Origin: Verrucomicrobiota bacterium
Lineage (GTDB): Bacteria > Verrucomicrobiota > Verrucomicrobiia > Opitutales > Opitutaceae
DNA: 32,351 bases
Reading direction: 5' to 3'
Assembly (NCBI GenBank): GCA_003402695.1
Contig: QQNC01000009.1
Location: forward strand, 1-32,351
Of this stretch, positions 8,105 through 17,085 are shown in pieces. The notes beneath the pieces were generated by a model. It was not told where the DNA came from, did no database searches, and saw only the letters and a program-made list of their open reading frames with translations. The translations under genes were made by a program, and so were the position numbers. Each line of letters opens with the position of its first letter. Position 1 is the first letter of the stretch.

Positions 8105-8146
8105 TTCGCTTCGCCGCCGTCGCTCTGGTTCAAAAAGCCACTCTCC

Positions 8147-9190
8147 ATGCAAGCCACCCTGACCGCACTCGTCGCCAAGGCGCAGTCTGACCTCGCCGCG
8201 CTCAAAGCGCGCCCCGAGTTCGAGGCCGCCAAGGCCCGCCTCGTCGGCCCCAACGGCGAGCTCACCGCGCTGATGAAGCAGATGGGCGCCGTGCCGAAGG
8301 ACCAGCGGCCCGCCATGGGCAAGCTCATCAACGAGACGAAGACCGCGCTGCAGGCGCTGCTCGACGCCGCCCTCGGCACGATCGAGGCGGCCGAACTGCA
8401 GGCCCAGCTCGGGCCCGCGGTCGACCCCACGCTGCCGTCCCCCGACGCCGGGCCTGGCTCGTATCACCCGCTCACGCTCGTGCGCGAGGAAATGTGCCGT
8501 ATCCTGCGCAAGGTCGGCTTTACCGTCGCCGACGGTCCGGAGGTGGAGACGGAGTACTACTGCTTCGACGCGCTCAACACCCCCGCCGACCACCCGGCGC
8601 GCGACACCCAGGATTCGTTTTTCTTTCCCCCGACTGCGCGCTTCGGAAATGTTTCCAAGCACACGCCCGACGAAAAATACCTGCTGCGCACCCACACGTC
8701 CTCCGTGCAGATCCGCACGATGCTGAAGGGCGCGCCGCCGATCCGCATCGTCTCGCCGGGTCGCACGTACCGCCGCGATACGTCTGACGCCACGCACTCC
8801 GCCAACTTCCACCAGCTCGAGTGCCTCTACGTCGACAAGAACGTCACCGTCCGCGACCTGAAGGCGCTGCTCGACTACATCTTCGGCTCGCTGCTCGGCA
8901 AGGCGACGAAGACGCGTTTCCGCCCGCACTATTTCAGCTACACCGAGCCGAGCTTCGAGGTGGACCTGAGCGCGCTGCACCTGCCCAAGGTGAAGAAGGA
9001 ATGGATCGAGATCGGCGGCTGCGGGATGGTGGATCCCTCCGTGTTCGCCGGCGTCGGCTACGACCCCGAGGTGTGGAGCGGCTACGCCTTCGGCATGGGC
9101 CTGGAGCGCCTCGCGATGCTGCTCTACGGCATCGATGACATCCGTTATTTTTACCAGAACGACCTGCGTTTCCTGAAACAGTTTGCCTGA
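8147..9190 (+). CDS. pheS: Phenylalanine--tRNA ligase alpha subunit
   Basis: LLRTHTSSVQIRTM, GRTYRRDTSDATHSANFHQLE, GCGMVDPSVF, GYAFGMGLERLAMLLYGIDDIR motifs; ATG at 8147 preferred over the TTG extension to 8096. Confidence 0.96.
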   Translation: MQATLTALVAKAQSDLAALKARPEFEAAKARLVGPNGELTALMKQMGAVPKDQRPAMGKLINETKTALQALLDAALGTIEAAELQAQLGPAVDPTLPSPDAGPGSYHPLTLVREEMCRILRKVGFTVADGPEVETEYYCFDALNTPADHPARDTQDSFFFPPTARFGNVSKHTPDEKYLLRTHTSSVQIRTMLKGAPPIRIVSPGRTYRRDTSDATHSANFHQLECLYVDKNVTVRDLKALLDYIFGSLLGKATKTRFRPHYFSYTEPSFEVDLSALHLPKVKKEWIEIGGCGMVDPSVFAGVGYDPEVWSGYAFGMGLERLAMLLYGIDDIRYFYQNDLRFLKQFA

Positions 9191-9198
9191 CATTCCCG

Positions 9199-11655
9199 AT
9201 GAAGATCTCGCTTAACTGGATCAAGGACTACGTTGCCCTCGAGGCCTCCGTCGAGGAGCTCAGCCGCGCGCTCACGCTGCTCGGCCTTGAGGTCGAGCAG
9301 ATCATCCGCACCGGCGCGCCGCAGCTGGACCAGGTCTTCGTCGGCGAGGTGCTCGTCCGCGACAAGCACCCCAACGCGGACAAGCTCTCCGTCTGCCAGG
9401 TGGACCTCGGATCTGCGGGCGGGGTGAAGACCATCGTCTGTGGCGCGCAGAACTACACGGTGGGGGACCGCGTGCCGGTTGCCCTCGCCGGCGCCGTGTT
9501 GCCGGGAAATTTCGTCATCAAGCAGTCCAAGATCCGCGGCCAGCTCTCCGACGGCATGATGTGCTCCGCCAAGGAGCTCGGCGTCGCCGAGGACGCCGAC
9601 GGGCTGCTCATCCTCGCCGGCCGGCCCGCCTTGGGCACGCCGATCAACGCCGTGCTGCCGGCGGGTGACGTCGTTTTCGACCTCGAGATCACGCCCAACC
9701 GCCCGGACTGCCAGTCCCACCTCGGCATCGCGCGCGAACTCGCCGCGTGGTTCAAATTGCCGCTCATCTATCCACAGGAAAAATTCCGCGGCAAGGTCGA
9801 GGGCGAGCTCCACCCGGAGCTGCTGCGCAACGTCTCCGTCCTCTCCCCCGAGGACTGCCCGCTCTACACGGCCCATGTCATCAAAGGGATCAAGATCGGT
9901 CCGAGTCCGGCCTGGCTCCGGGAGCGTCTCACCGCGGTCGGCCTGCGGCCCATCAACAACGTCGTCGACGTGGGCAACTATGTGATGCTCGAAACCGGCC
10001 AGCCGCTGCACGCCTTCGACGCGCGCAAGCTGGCCGGGCATCAGATCGTGGTCCGCCGCGCCGCGGACGGCGAAAAAATCACCACGCTGGACGGCAAGGA
10101 GCGCACGCTCAGCAGCCGCATGCTGGTGATCGCCGATGCCGCGCAGCCCGTCGTGATCGCCGGCATTATGGGCGGCGAGAACTCCGGCGTGAGCGCGGAC
10201 ACCACCGACCTCGTCCTGGAGTGCGCCATTTTCCGTCGCCAGACCGTCCGCTGGACGTCGAAGCACCTCGGCCTGACCTCCGACTCGTCGTACCGCTACG
10301 AGCGCGGGGTGGATCCGCATTCGGCGCTCGAGGCCGCCTACCGCGCGGTGGACCTCATCCTCGAGACCGCCGGCGGCCAGGTCGTTGGCCCGGCTTTCCA
10401 GGTGGGCGGCGACGTGCCCTGGAAGCGGGAGATCGTCGTCACCCACGGCTACATTTGCGACAAACTCGGCTTTGAGATTCCCGCGGCGGAGATGCGCACG
10501 GCGCTCGAATCACTGGAGCTGACCATCTCCCGCGAGGAACCGACCGATGCGCGCGGACCCGCCTGGACGGTGACGATCCCCAGCTGGCGTGACGACCTCG
10601 ACCGCCCGATCGACCTTGTCGAGGAAGTGCTGCGCCTCTACGGCACGGACAAGATTCCCGCCGCGGTGGTGAACTCGCCGGGACTGATTGGTGACGATGA
10701 CCCGGTGGTGCTCTTCAACCGCCGCGTGACTGACTACCTCGTCGGCCACGATTTTCACGAGTGCGTCAGTTATACCCTGCGTTCGTCGAAGGAGATTTCC
10801 ACCTGGGTTTCGCAGACCGCCGCGGTCGAGCTGGCGTTGGCGAATCCCTTCGTGGACGACCAGTCGCACCTGCGCCCGACCATCATCATGGGCCTGTTGG
10901 AGTCACTCAAACTCAACCAGTCCCGCGGGGTGCCCGTCACGCAGCTCTGCGAGGTTGGGCGCGTTTTCATTGAACGGAACGGTCAGAATTACGAGTGCGC
11001 CGCGGCCGGCTTTGTGATCGCCGAGCCCGTGGGTGAGCGCAGCTGGCTCAAGCGCACCCCGGCTGATTTTTATGCGACGAAGAAGCACGTGGTGGCGATC
11101 GCGGCTGGCGCGGGCATCGACCTGGCCCGTGCCCCGCTCGTGCCTGTGACCGGCTCCTTTTACGGCTGGCAGGAAGGCCATTCCGCCGCCTCCGGTGAGA
11201 TGGCCCACGGCTGGACCGCCCGTTTCGGCCTGCTGAACCTCGCCATGGTCCGCGCGCTGGGCGTTGAGGGCAAAGTCTTCGCCGGCGTCTTTGCCATCCT
11301 GCCGGAGAAACTCACCGGCGAGGGTACCCGCCGCCGCTATGCCGACTTCAGCCTGATGCCCGCCGCCCTGCGCGACTTCGCGCTCGTCGTGGACTTGGCC
11401 GTGCAGTCCGACGAGGTGCGCAAGACCCTCGCCAAGATCGCCCGCGCCGCCATCGGCAATGCGTTTGCCCTCGAGCACGTCGAGGTGTTCGACGTTTACC
11501 AGGGCCAGGGCCTGCCGGAGGGCAAGAAGAGCCTGGCCTTCTCGCTGGTGTTCCGGTCCGCCGAGCGGACGCTGACCGATGACGAGGTCAACGCCGTGGG
11601 GCAGAAAATTCAGGACGAGATCGCGAAGTCCACGCCCTGGCAGATCCGGAAGTAG
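9199..11655 (+). CDS. pheT: Phenylalanine--tRNA ligase beta subunit
   Basis: 818 aa; MKISLNWIKDYV start, tRNA-binding domain, B3/B4, B5 and C-terminal FDX-ACB domain (FRSAERTLTDDEVN). Confidence 0.96.
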   Translation: MKISLNWIKDYVALEASVEELSRALTLLGLEVEQIIRTGAPQLDQVFVGEVLVRDKHPNADKLSVCQVDLGSAGGVKTIVCGAQNYTVGDRVPVALAGAVLPGNFVIKQSKIRGQLSDGMMCSAKELGVAEDADGLLILAGRPALGTPINAVLPAGDVVFDLEITPNRPDCQSHLGIARELAAWFKLPLIYPQEKFRGKVEGELHPELLRNVSVLSPEDCPLYTAHVIKGIKIGPSPAWLRERLTAVGLRPINNVVDVGNYVMLETGQPLHAFDARKLAGHQIVVRRAADGEKITTLDGKERTLSSRMLVIADAAQPVVIAGIMGGENSGVSADTTDLVLECAIFRRQTVRWTSKHLGLTSDSSYRYERGVDPHSALEAAYRAVDLILETAGGQVVGPAFQVGGDVPWKREIVVTHGYICDKLGFEIPAAEMRTALESLELTISREEPTDARGPAWTVTIPSWRDDLDRPIDLVEEVLRLYGTDKIPAAVVNSPGLIGDDDPVVLFNRRVTDYLVGHDFHECVSYTLRSSKEISTWVSQTAAVELALANPFVDDQSHLRPTIIMGLLESLKLNQSRGVPVTQLCEVGRVFIERNGQNYECAAAGFVIAEPVGERSWLKRTPADFYATKKHVVAIAAGAGIDLARAPLVPVTGSFYGWQEGHSAASGEMAHGWTARFGLLNLAMVRALGVEGKVFAGVFAILPEKLTGEGTRRRYADFSLMPAALRDFALVVDLAVQSDEVRKTLAKIARAAIGNAFALEHVEVFDVYQGQGLPEGKKSLAFSLVFRSAERTLTDDEVNAVGQKIQDEIAKSTPWQIRK

Positions 11656-11657
11656 CC

Positions 11658-11948
11658 ATGTCGTCCGCGCCCGATCTCGACCTCGAACACGTGGCGAAGC
11701 TCGCCCGCCTGGCCCTCACGCCGGCGGAAAAGGAGCAATTCTCCCAGCAGCTCGGCGACGTGCTTCAGCACATTGAGCAGCTGGCCAAGGTGGATGTCAC
11801 CGGCATCGAGCCGACCGCGCACGCCTTCCCGGTCGTCAACGTCTGGGCCGAGGACGTCGCGCGTCCCGGGCTCCCCGTCGAGGTCGCGCTGCGGAACGCA
11901 CCGGCGCAGCGGGACCACCTGATCGTCGTGCCCAAGGTTGTGGAGTAA
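11658..11948 (+). CDS. gatC: Asp-tRNA(Asn)/Glu-tRNA(Gln) amidotransferase subunit C
   Basis: 96 aa; [49 protein letters not shown]; 2 nt after pheT, directly upstream of gatA. Confidence 0.94.
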   Translation: MSSAPDLDLEHVAKLARLALTPAEKEQFSQQLGDVLQHIEQLAKVDVTGIEPTAHAFPVVNVWAEDVARPGLPVEVALRNAPAQRDHLIVVPKVVE

Positions 11949-11955
11949 GCCCGTC

Positions 11956-13416
11956 ATGGCCGCGGACCTATTTTTTAAATCCATCGCGGAACTGGCGGCC
12001 CTGCTCGAGGCGAAGACGCTCTCCTCGACGGAGCTGACCTCGGCGTTGATCGCGCGCAAGTCGGCCGTGGATGGACGCGTCAAAGCCTTTAACTCTTCCG
12101 ATGACGCCGACGCCCTCGCGCAGGCCGCCGCCTCGGATGCGCGCCGCGCGGCGGGGCAGGCGAGGGGACCGCTCGACGGCATCCCGGTCGGATTGAAGGA
12201 CGTCATCTCCGTCACCGGCCAGCCGTTGACGGCCTCGAGCAAGATGCTCGCAAACTTCGTCTCGCCCTACGACGCGACCGTCACGGTCAACCTGAAGCGT
12301 GCCGGTGCGGTGGTCTGGGGCCGGCTTAACTGTGACGAGTTCGCAATGGGCTCCTCGACGGAAAATTCCGCCTTTGGCCCGACCGCCAATCCCTGGGACC
12401 TCACCCGCGTGCCCGGCGGCTCGTCGGGTGGCAGTGCGGCGGCGCTGGCGGCGGGCGAGGTGATCGCCGCGCTTGGCTCCGATACCGGCGGCTCGATCCG
12501 GCAACCGGCGGCGCTGTGCGGCGTGGTGGGGCTCAAGCCGACGTATGGCCTCGTTTCGCGCTACGGGCTCGTCGCCTTTGCCTCGTCGCTCGACCAGATC
12601 GGCCCCTTTGCGCGCACCGTCGAGGACGCGGCGCTGATGCTCGGGGCCATCGCCGGCCATGACCCGCTCGATTCAACGTCGTTCAAGGCGGAGATCCCGG
12701 ACTACCGCGCGGGGCTGAAGCAGCGCCGCCCGTGGCGGCTCGGCATTCCGAAGGAGTATTTCGGCGCCGGCCTCGACCCGGCCGTCGGCGCGGCGGTGGA
12801 AAAGGCGATCGCGTTCTATAAATCGCAGGGCTGCGAAATCAAGGAAGTGTCGCTGCCGCACACGCAGTACTGCCTCGACACGTATTACATCATCGCGACC
12901 GCCGAGGCCTCGTCGAATCTGGCGCGCTTCGACGGCATCCGCTACGGCCACCGGGCGAAGGGCGCGAAGGATATGGCTGACCTCTATTCCCAGTCGCGCG
13001 CCGAGGGTTTTGGCGCGGAGGTGAAGCGCCGCATCATCCTAGGGACCTACGTGCTCTCGAGCGGCTACTACGACGCGTATTACCTGCGGGCGCAGAAGGT
13101 CCGCACGCTGATCCGCCAGGATTTCCTCAACGCCTACCGTGAGGTGGACGCCCTCCTGACGCCGACCTCGCCGATGCCGGCCTTCAAGCTGGGCGAAAAG
13201 TCCGACCCGCTCGCGCTCTATCTCTGCGACATCTACACCATTGGCGTGAACCTCGCCGGCCTGCCGGCGCTGAGCGTGCCGTGCGGTTTTACTCCCGGCG
13301 GCCTGCCCATCGGCCTGCAGCTCATCGGCCAGCCCTTCCGCGAATCCGACCTGCTGGCCATGGCGCACACCTACGAGCAGGCGCATGACTGGCATTTAAA
13401 ACATCCGAGCCTTTGA
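11956..13416 (+). CDS. gatA: Asp-tRNA(Asn)/Glu-tRNA(Gln) amidotransferase subunit A (amidase)
   Basis: Amidase signature [53 protein letters not shown]. Confidence 0.96.
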   Translation: MAADLFFKSIAELAALLEAKTLSSTELTSALIARKSAVDGRVKAFNSSDDADALAQAAASDARRAAGQARGPLDGIPVGLKDVISVTGQPLTASSKMLANFVSPYDATVTVNLKRAGAVVWGRLNCDEFAMGSSTENSAFGPTANPWDLTRVPGGSSGGSAAALAAGEVIAALGSDTGGSIRQPAALCGVVGLKPTYGLVSRYGLVAFASSLDQIGPFARTVEDAALMLGAIAGHDPLDSTSFKAEIPDYRAGLKQRRPWRLGIPKEYFGAGLDPAVGAAVEKAIAFYKSQGCEIKEVSLPHTQYCLDTYYIIATAEASSNLARFDGIRYGHRAKGAKDMADLYSQSRAEGFGAEVKRRIILGTYVLSSGYYDAYYLRAQKVRTLIRQDFLNAYREVDALLTPTSPMPAFKLGEKSDPLALYLCDIYTIGVNLAGLPALSVPCGFTPGGLPIGLQLIGQPFRESDLLAMAHTYEQAHDWHLKHPSL

Positions 13417-13436
13417 GTTTCCCGCTCAACACGCGT

Positions 13437-13508
13437 ATGAACCCGAACAAACCCTCCGACATTCGCGTCCTTGCGCGTGATGCGCGGGCCATCTGCCTTT
13501 CGCAATGA
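13437..13508 (+). CDS. Candidate 23-aa small ORF overlapping the gatB start (ATGA)
   Basis: ATG AAC CCG AAC AAA CCC TCC GAC ATT CGC GTC CTT GCG CGT GAT GCG CGG GCC ATC TGC CTT TCG CAA TGA = MNPNKPSDIRVLARDARAICLSQ; its TGA overlaps the gatB ATG by 2 nt. No obvious Shine-Dalgarno. Confidence 0.3.
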   Translation: MNPNKPSDIRVLARDARAICLSQ

Positions 13509-14956
13509 CTTACGAAGCCGTCATCGGTCTTGAGGTGCACGTCCAGATCCGGACGAACTCCAAGGTGTTTTCGCGCGTCGCCGCCGGCTACGGCCAGCCG
13601 GAGAACACCCTCACCGATCCGGTTATCCTGGCCCTGCCCGGCGCGCTGCCGGTGATGAACAAGGCCGCGCTCGACGCCATCATCAAGGCCGGCCTGCTGC
13701 TCGGCTGCGACATCGCGCCGGTCTGCAAATGGGACCGGAAGAACTATTTCTACCCCGATTCGCCGAAGAACTACCAGATCTCGCAGTACGACCAGCCCAT
13801 GTGTCTCGGCGGGACCGTCGAGATCGAGCTGCCCGGCGCGGCGCGCAACGTGATGGGTGAGCACAAAAAGATCCCGCTCACGCGCATCCACCTCGAGGAA
13901 GACGTCGGCAAGCTGAACCATTTCGCCGCGGATTCGCTCGTGGATTACAACCGCGCTGGTACGCCGCTGATGGAGATCGTCTCCGAGCCCGCGATGCACA
14001 CGGCCGACGAGGCGTTTGCCTACCTGACGTCGCTGCGGGCCACGATGATCTACGGCGGCATCTCGGACTGCGACATGGAGAAGGGCCAGCTGCGCTGTGA
14101 CGCCAACATCTCCATCCGCCCGGTGGGCCAAAAAGAACTCGGCGTGAAGGTCGAGCTGAAGAACCTCAACTCGATCTCCTTTGTCCGTGACGGCATTGCC
14201 CACGAGATCAAGCGCCAGACCGCGGTGCTCGAGGCCGGCGGCACGCTGGTGCAGGAGACGCGCGATTACGACGGACAGACCGGCCTCTCCCAGTCGCTGC
14301 GCTCGAAGGAAATGGCGCACGATTACCGTTACTTTCCCGATCCGGACCTGATGCCAGTGAGGGTGGACGAGGCCTGGCAGGCGCGCCTGCGCGGCGAGTG
14401 CCCCGAGCTGCCCTTCGACAAGCAGCGGCGCTTGATCGAGAGCTATGCCGTGCCCTACACGATCACGTCGGTGCTCGTCTGGGACCGCGCGCTGGCGGAT
14501 TTCTTCGAGGCGGCGGCCAAACTCAGCGGCAAGGCCCAGGCGGTGGGCAACTGGATCGTGAACGACCTGCTGCGCGAACTCGGCGCGGCAAAACTGACGC
14601 TGGCGGCGTCCAAAGTGACCCCGGCGCATATCGCCGGGCTGGTGGCGCTGATTGATGCCGGTACGCTGCTGCCCAATGCGGCCAAGGAGGTTTTCATCGA
14701 GATGTTTGCCACGGGCGACCAGCCGGGCGCCGTGATGGAGCGCAAGGGCCTGAAGGCCGTGCCCGTGGACGCCGGTGAGCTCGAGCAGTGGTGCCGCGAC
14801 GCCATCGCGGCCAATCCGAAATCGCTCGCTGATTTCAAGGCCGGCAAAGAGAGCGCGCTTAACGGCTTCAAGGGCTTAGTCATGAAAGCCGCCAAGGGGA
14901 AAGCCGACCCGAAGCGGGTGGACGAGACCCTGCGCAAGCTGCTGGCGGGGATGTAA
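13505..14956 (+). CDS. gatB: Asp-tRNA(Asn)/Glu-tRNA(Gln) amidotransferase subunit B
   Basis: 483 aa; YEAVIGLEVHVQIRTNSKVFS, CDIAPVCKWDRKNYFYPDSPKNYQISQYDQP, C-terminal Yqey-like domain. Confidence 0.96.
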   Translation: MTYEAVIGLEVHVQIRTNSKVFSRVAAGYGQPENTLTDPVILALPGALPVMNKAALDAIIKAGLLLGCDIAPVCKWDRKNYFYPDSPKNYQISQYDQPMCLGGTVEIELPGAARNVMGEHKKIPLTRIHLEEDVGKLNHFAADSLVDYNRAGTPLMEIVSEPAMHTADEAFAYLTSLRATMIYGGISDCDMEKGQLRCDANISIRPVGQKELGVKVELKNLNSISFVRDGIAHEIKRQTAVLEAGGTLVQETRDYDGQTGLSQSLRSKEMAHDYRYFPDPDLMPVRVDEAWQARLRGECPELPFDKQRRLIESYAVPYTITSVLVWDRALADFFEAAAKLSGKAQAVGNWIVNDLLRELGAAKLTLAASKVTPAHIAGLVALIDAGTLLPNAAKEVFIEMFATGDQPGAVMERKGLKAVPVDAGELEQWCRDAIAANPKSLADFKAGKESALNGFKGLVMKAAKGKADPKRVDETLRKLLAGM

Positions 14957-15004
14957 TCGCCTGCGGGGTTGCGCCAATCTTAGGATGCGCTAGGCTGGCG
15001 GCGC

Positions 15005-15778
15005 ATGAAAACCACGACTGGCGGGAAGAATTCGCTGTCGCGGCGCGAGGCCCTCAAGACTTTGGGTGCCGGTGCCGCTTTGTTGGGCCTGGGCATGATT
15101 TCCACGCGGGCAATCGCCGCCGACACCCCGGGGCCAGTCCCGCCGTCCACCGCCATGCCGACGCAGCCGTTCACGCTGCCCAAGCTCGGTTACGCCTTTG
15201 ATGCACTCGAGCCGCACATCGATGCGCATACGATGGAGATCCATTACACGAAGCACCATCAGGCCTACATCACCAATGCCAACAAGGCCTTGGCCGACTA
15301 TCCTGACCTGCAAAAACTTTCGGCCGACGACCTCTTGAAAAATCTCGGCACGATGCCGGAGAAGATCCGCACGACCCTGCGCAACAACGTCGGCGGACAC
15401 GCGAATCACTCGTTTTTCTGGTCGGTGATCGGACCCGGTGCGGGCGGAGCCCCGACGGGCGAACTGGCCGCGGCCATCGGCAAGGACTTCGGTTCCTTCG
15501 CAGAGTTCAAGACCCAGTTTTCCAATGCAGCCATGAAACGCTTTGGCAGCGGCTGGGCCTGGCTCGTCGTGAAAGACGGCGCCCTCAAGGTCCACTCCGG
15601 CGCGAACCAGGATTCGCCACTCACGGACGGCGAGATCCCGGTGCTCGGGCTCGATGTCTGGGAGCACGCCTATTACCTGCACTACCAGAATCGCCGGGCG
15701 GATTACGTCGCGGCCTTCTGGAATGTGGTCAATTGGACTCAGGCCTCCGCCAACTACACCGCAGGTCAGAAGGCCTGA
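15005..15778 (+). CDS. sodA: Superoxide dismutase (Mn-type) with twin-arginine signal peptide
   Basis: [59 protein letters not shown]-terminal [19 protein letters not shown] Tat motif; NQDSPL near the Mn-type Gln position. Confidence 0.92.
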   Translation: MKTTTGGKNSLSRREALKTLGAGAALLGLGMISTRAIAADTPGPVPPSTAMPTQPFTLPKLGYAFDALEPHIDAHTMEIHYTKHHQAYITNANKALADYPDLQKLSADDLLKNLGTMPEKIRTTLRNNVGGHANHSFFWSVIGPGAGGAPTGELAAAIGKDFGSFAEFKTQFSNAAMKRFGSGWAWLVVKDGALKVHSGANQDSPLTDGEIPVLGLDVWEHAYYLHYQNRRADYVAAFWNVVNWTQASANYTAGQKA

Positions 15779-15814
15779 TTTGACCGAAGCGATCCCGGCC
15801 AAAGGGCCAAAAAC

Positions 15815-15857
15815 AACAAGTCCGCGGACCCTTTCGGGCCGCGGACTTTGTTTTTAA
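15815..15857. terminator. Bidirectional intrinsic terminator between convergent sodA and the Fur-family gene
   Basis: AAGTCCGCGGaCC...GGcCCGCGGACTT inverted repeat flanked by TTTGTTTTT on plus and TTGTTGTTTTT on minus. Confidence 0.85.
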
Positions 15858-15874
15858 AGCGATGAATGGACTGC

Positions 15875-16432
15875 TCAGTGCGTGCGGGCCGGGGCGGTGA
15901 GGGGAGCCGCAGTGCGGGCCGCCTGGGGGCCCTTGCCGAAGAACTCGACCATGTGGGTCACGTCGGTGTAGCCGCGCGCCTTGAGGGTTTCCTCGACCTG
16001 CAGCACGCAACGGCGGATCTCGGCCGTTGCCTCGGCGTCGATGCCCTCAACCTGGTTGGTCTCCTTGCAGACAAAGTGATAGCCGGGGTTGGTCTCGCCG
16101 AGGTTGATCGTGTAGAGGCTCGTGCCGTTATGGTAGAACGAGCGGCGGACCAGCCCGATCTCCTCAAACGCCGCCAGACAGCGGTAAACCGTGACCAAAT
16201 CGCATGCATCCTTCGCCAGATCGCTATGGATTTGCTCAATGCTGGAAGGCTGTTTGCGCTCGATGAGTGCCGTCAGGATCCCGATGCGGGGCTGGGTAAT
16301 GCGCAGACCGGCCTTCTTTAATGCCGCACAAGCGAAAATGATTGGCGTCTGACCACCGATGACTTCGGTTTTCGCACTAACCAAGGGGTGATTGGTTTGG
16401 GTCGAGGCGATCATTGGTGAAATCCGGGACAA
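15875..16432 (-). CDS. Fur/PerR-family transcriptional regulator (atypical metal-site residues)
   Basis: Fur winged helix LKKAGLRITQPRIGILTALIERKQPSSIEQIHSDLAKDACDLVTVYRCLAAFEEIGLVRR; C-terminal domain with GYHFVC. Confidence 0.85.
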   Translation of the reverse strand: MSRISPMIASTQTNHPLVSAKTEVIGGQTPIIFACAALKKAGLRITQPRIGILTALIERKQPSSIEQIHSDLAKDACDLVTVYRCLAAFEEIGLVRRSFYHNGTSLYTINLGETNPGYHFVCKETNQVEGIDAEATAEIRRCVLQVEETLKARGYTDVTHMVEFFGKGPQAARTAAPLTAPARTH

Positions 16433-16608
16433 AAGAGGAATCCAAGGCGAGTGAATTTATGGTTTAATAATAACCGGTTTACTGGGGGTTAACACCCATG
16501 CTTCTGCCGGCGTGTCCCGGCCGGTGTTTTACCTCGTGCCATCCTCACTTCCATGGGTTGCGGATTGCGTGAGCCATAGGCGTGTGCTAGTTCTCACTGA
16601 CACGCATC

Positions 16609-17058
16609 ATGCAAGACCCGGATTTTGCCGAGATAGTCGGACTCATCTGCAAGGAAGACCCCCGGTTCGACCGGAAAGCCTACGATTTCATCCGGCTTGG
16701 GCTCGATCATGCCGTCAAGGAACTCAAGAAGAAGGACACCGGCCGTGCCGCCCGTTCCCGCCACGTTTCCGGCCCGGAACTCCTTGAAGGCATTAGGATT
16801 TACGCATTGGACCAGTTTGGTCCGCTGGCCAAGACCGTGCTCAATTCCTGGGGTGTCAAACGTTGCACTGATTTCGGTGATATCGTATTTAACCTTATCG
16901 AATACAACGTTTTCAGCAAGACTGACAACGACCGCCGCGAGGATTTTACCGATATCTACACCTTCGATGAAGCCTTTGTGAAGCCCTTCCTGCCGACCCG
17001 TACCCGCAAGGGTCCCGTGGGTCCCACGGGCGCGGCCGAGGCCTTGGGGTCGGTCTAA
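16609..17058 (+). CDS. Conserved hypothetical protein; resembles the Verrucomicrobia/Planctomycetes-restricted Minf_1886-type family (from memory)
   Basis: 149 aa; KEDPRFDRKAYDFIRLGLDHAVKEL...HVSGPELLEGIRIYALDQFGPLAKTVLNSWGVKRCTDFGDIVFNLIEYNVFSKTDNDRREDF. Confidence 0.75.
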   Translation: MQDPDFAEIVGLICKEDPRFDRKAYDFIRLGLDHAVKELKKKDTGRAARSRHVSGPELLEGIRIYALDQFGPLAKTVLNSWGVKRCTDFGDIVFNLIEYNVFSKTDNDRREDFTDIYTFDEAFVKPFLPTRTRKGPVGPTGAAEALGSV

Positions 17059-17085
17059 GCCGGTCTGCTGAGCCTTTACCCGTCC

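Noticed and set aside
8096-8146. MFFFASPPSLWFKKPLS extension of pheS as a Phe-rich leader peptide
   Set aside because: The Phe codons are the U-tract of the upstream hairpin, the ORF is in frame with pheS without an intervening stop, and it lies after rather than before the terminator.
9151-10446. 431-aa minus-strand ORF inside pheT
   Set aside because: Antisense shadow ORF in GC-rich DNA; pheT on plus strand is unambiguous.
13322-14629. 435-aa minus-strand ORF across gatA/gatB
   Set aside because: Antisense shadow of strongly conserved gatB; no recognisable domain.
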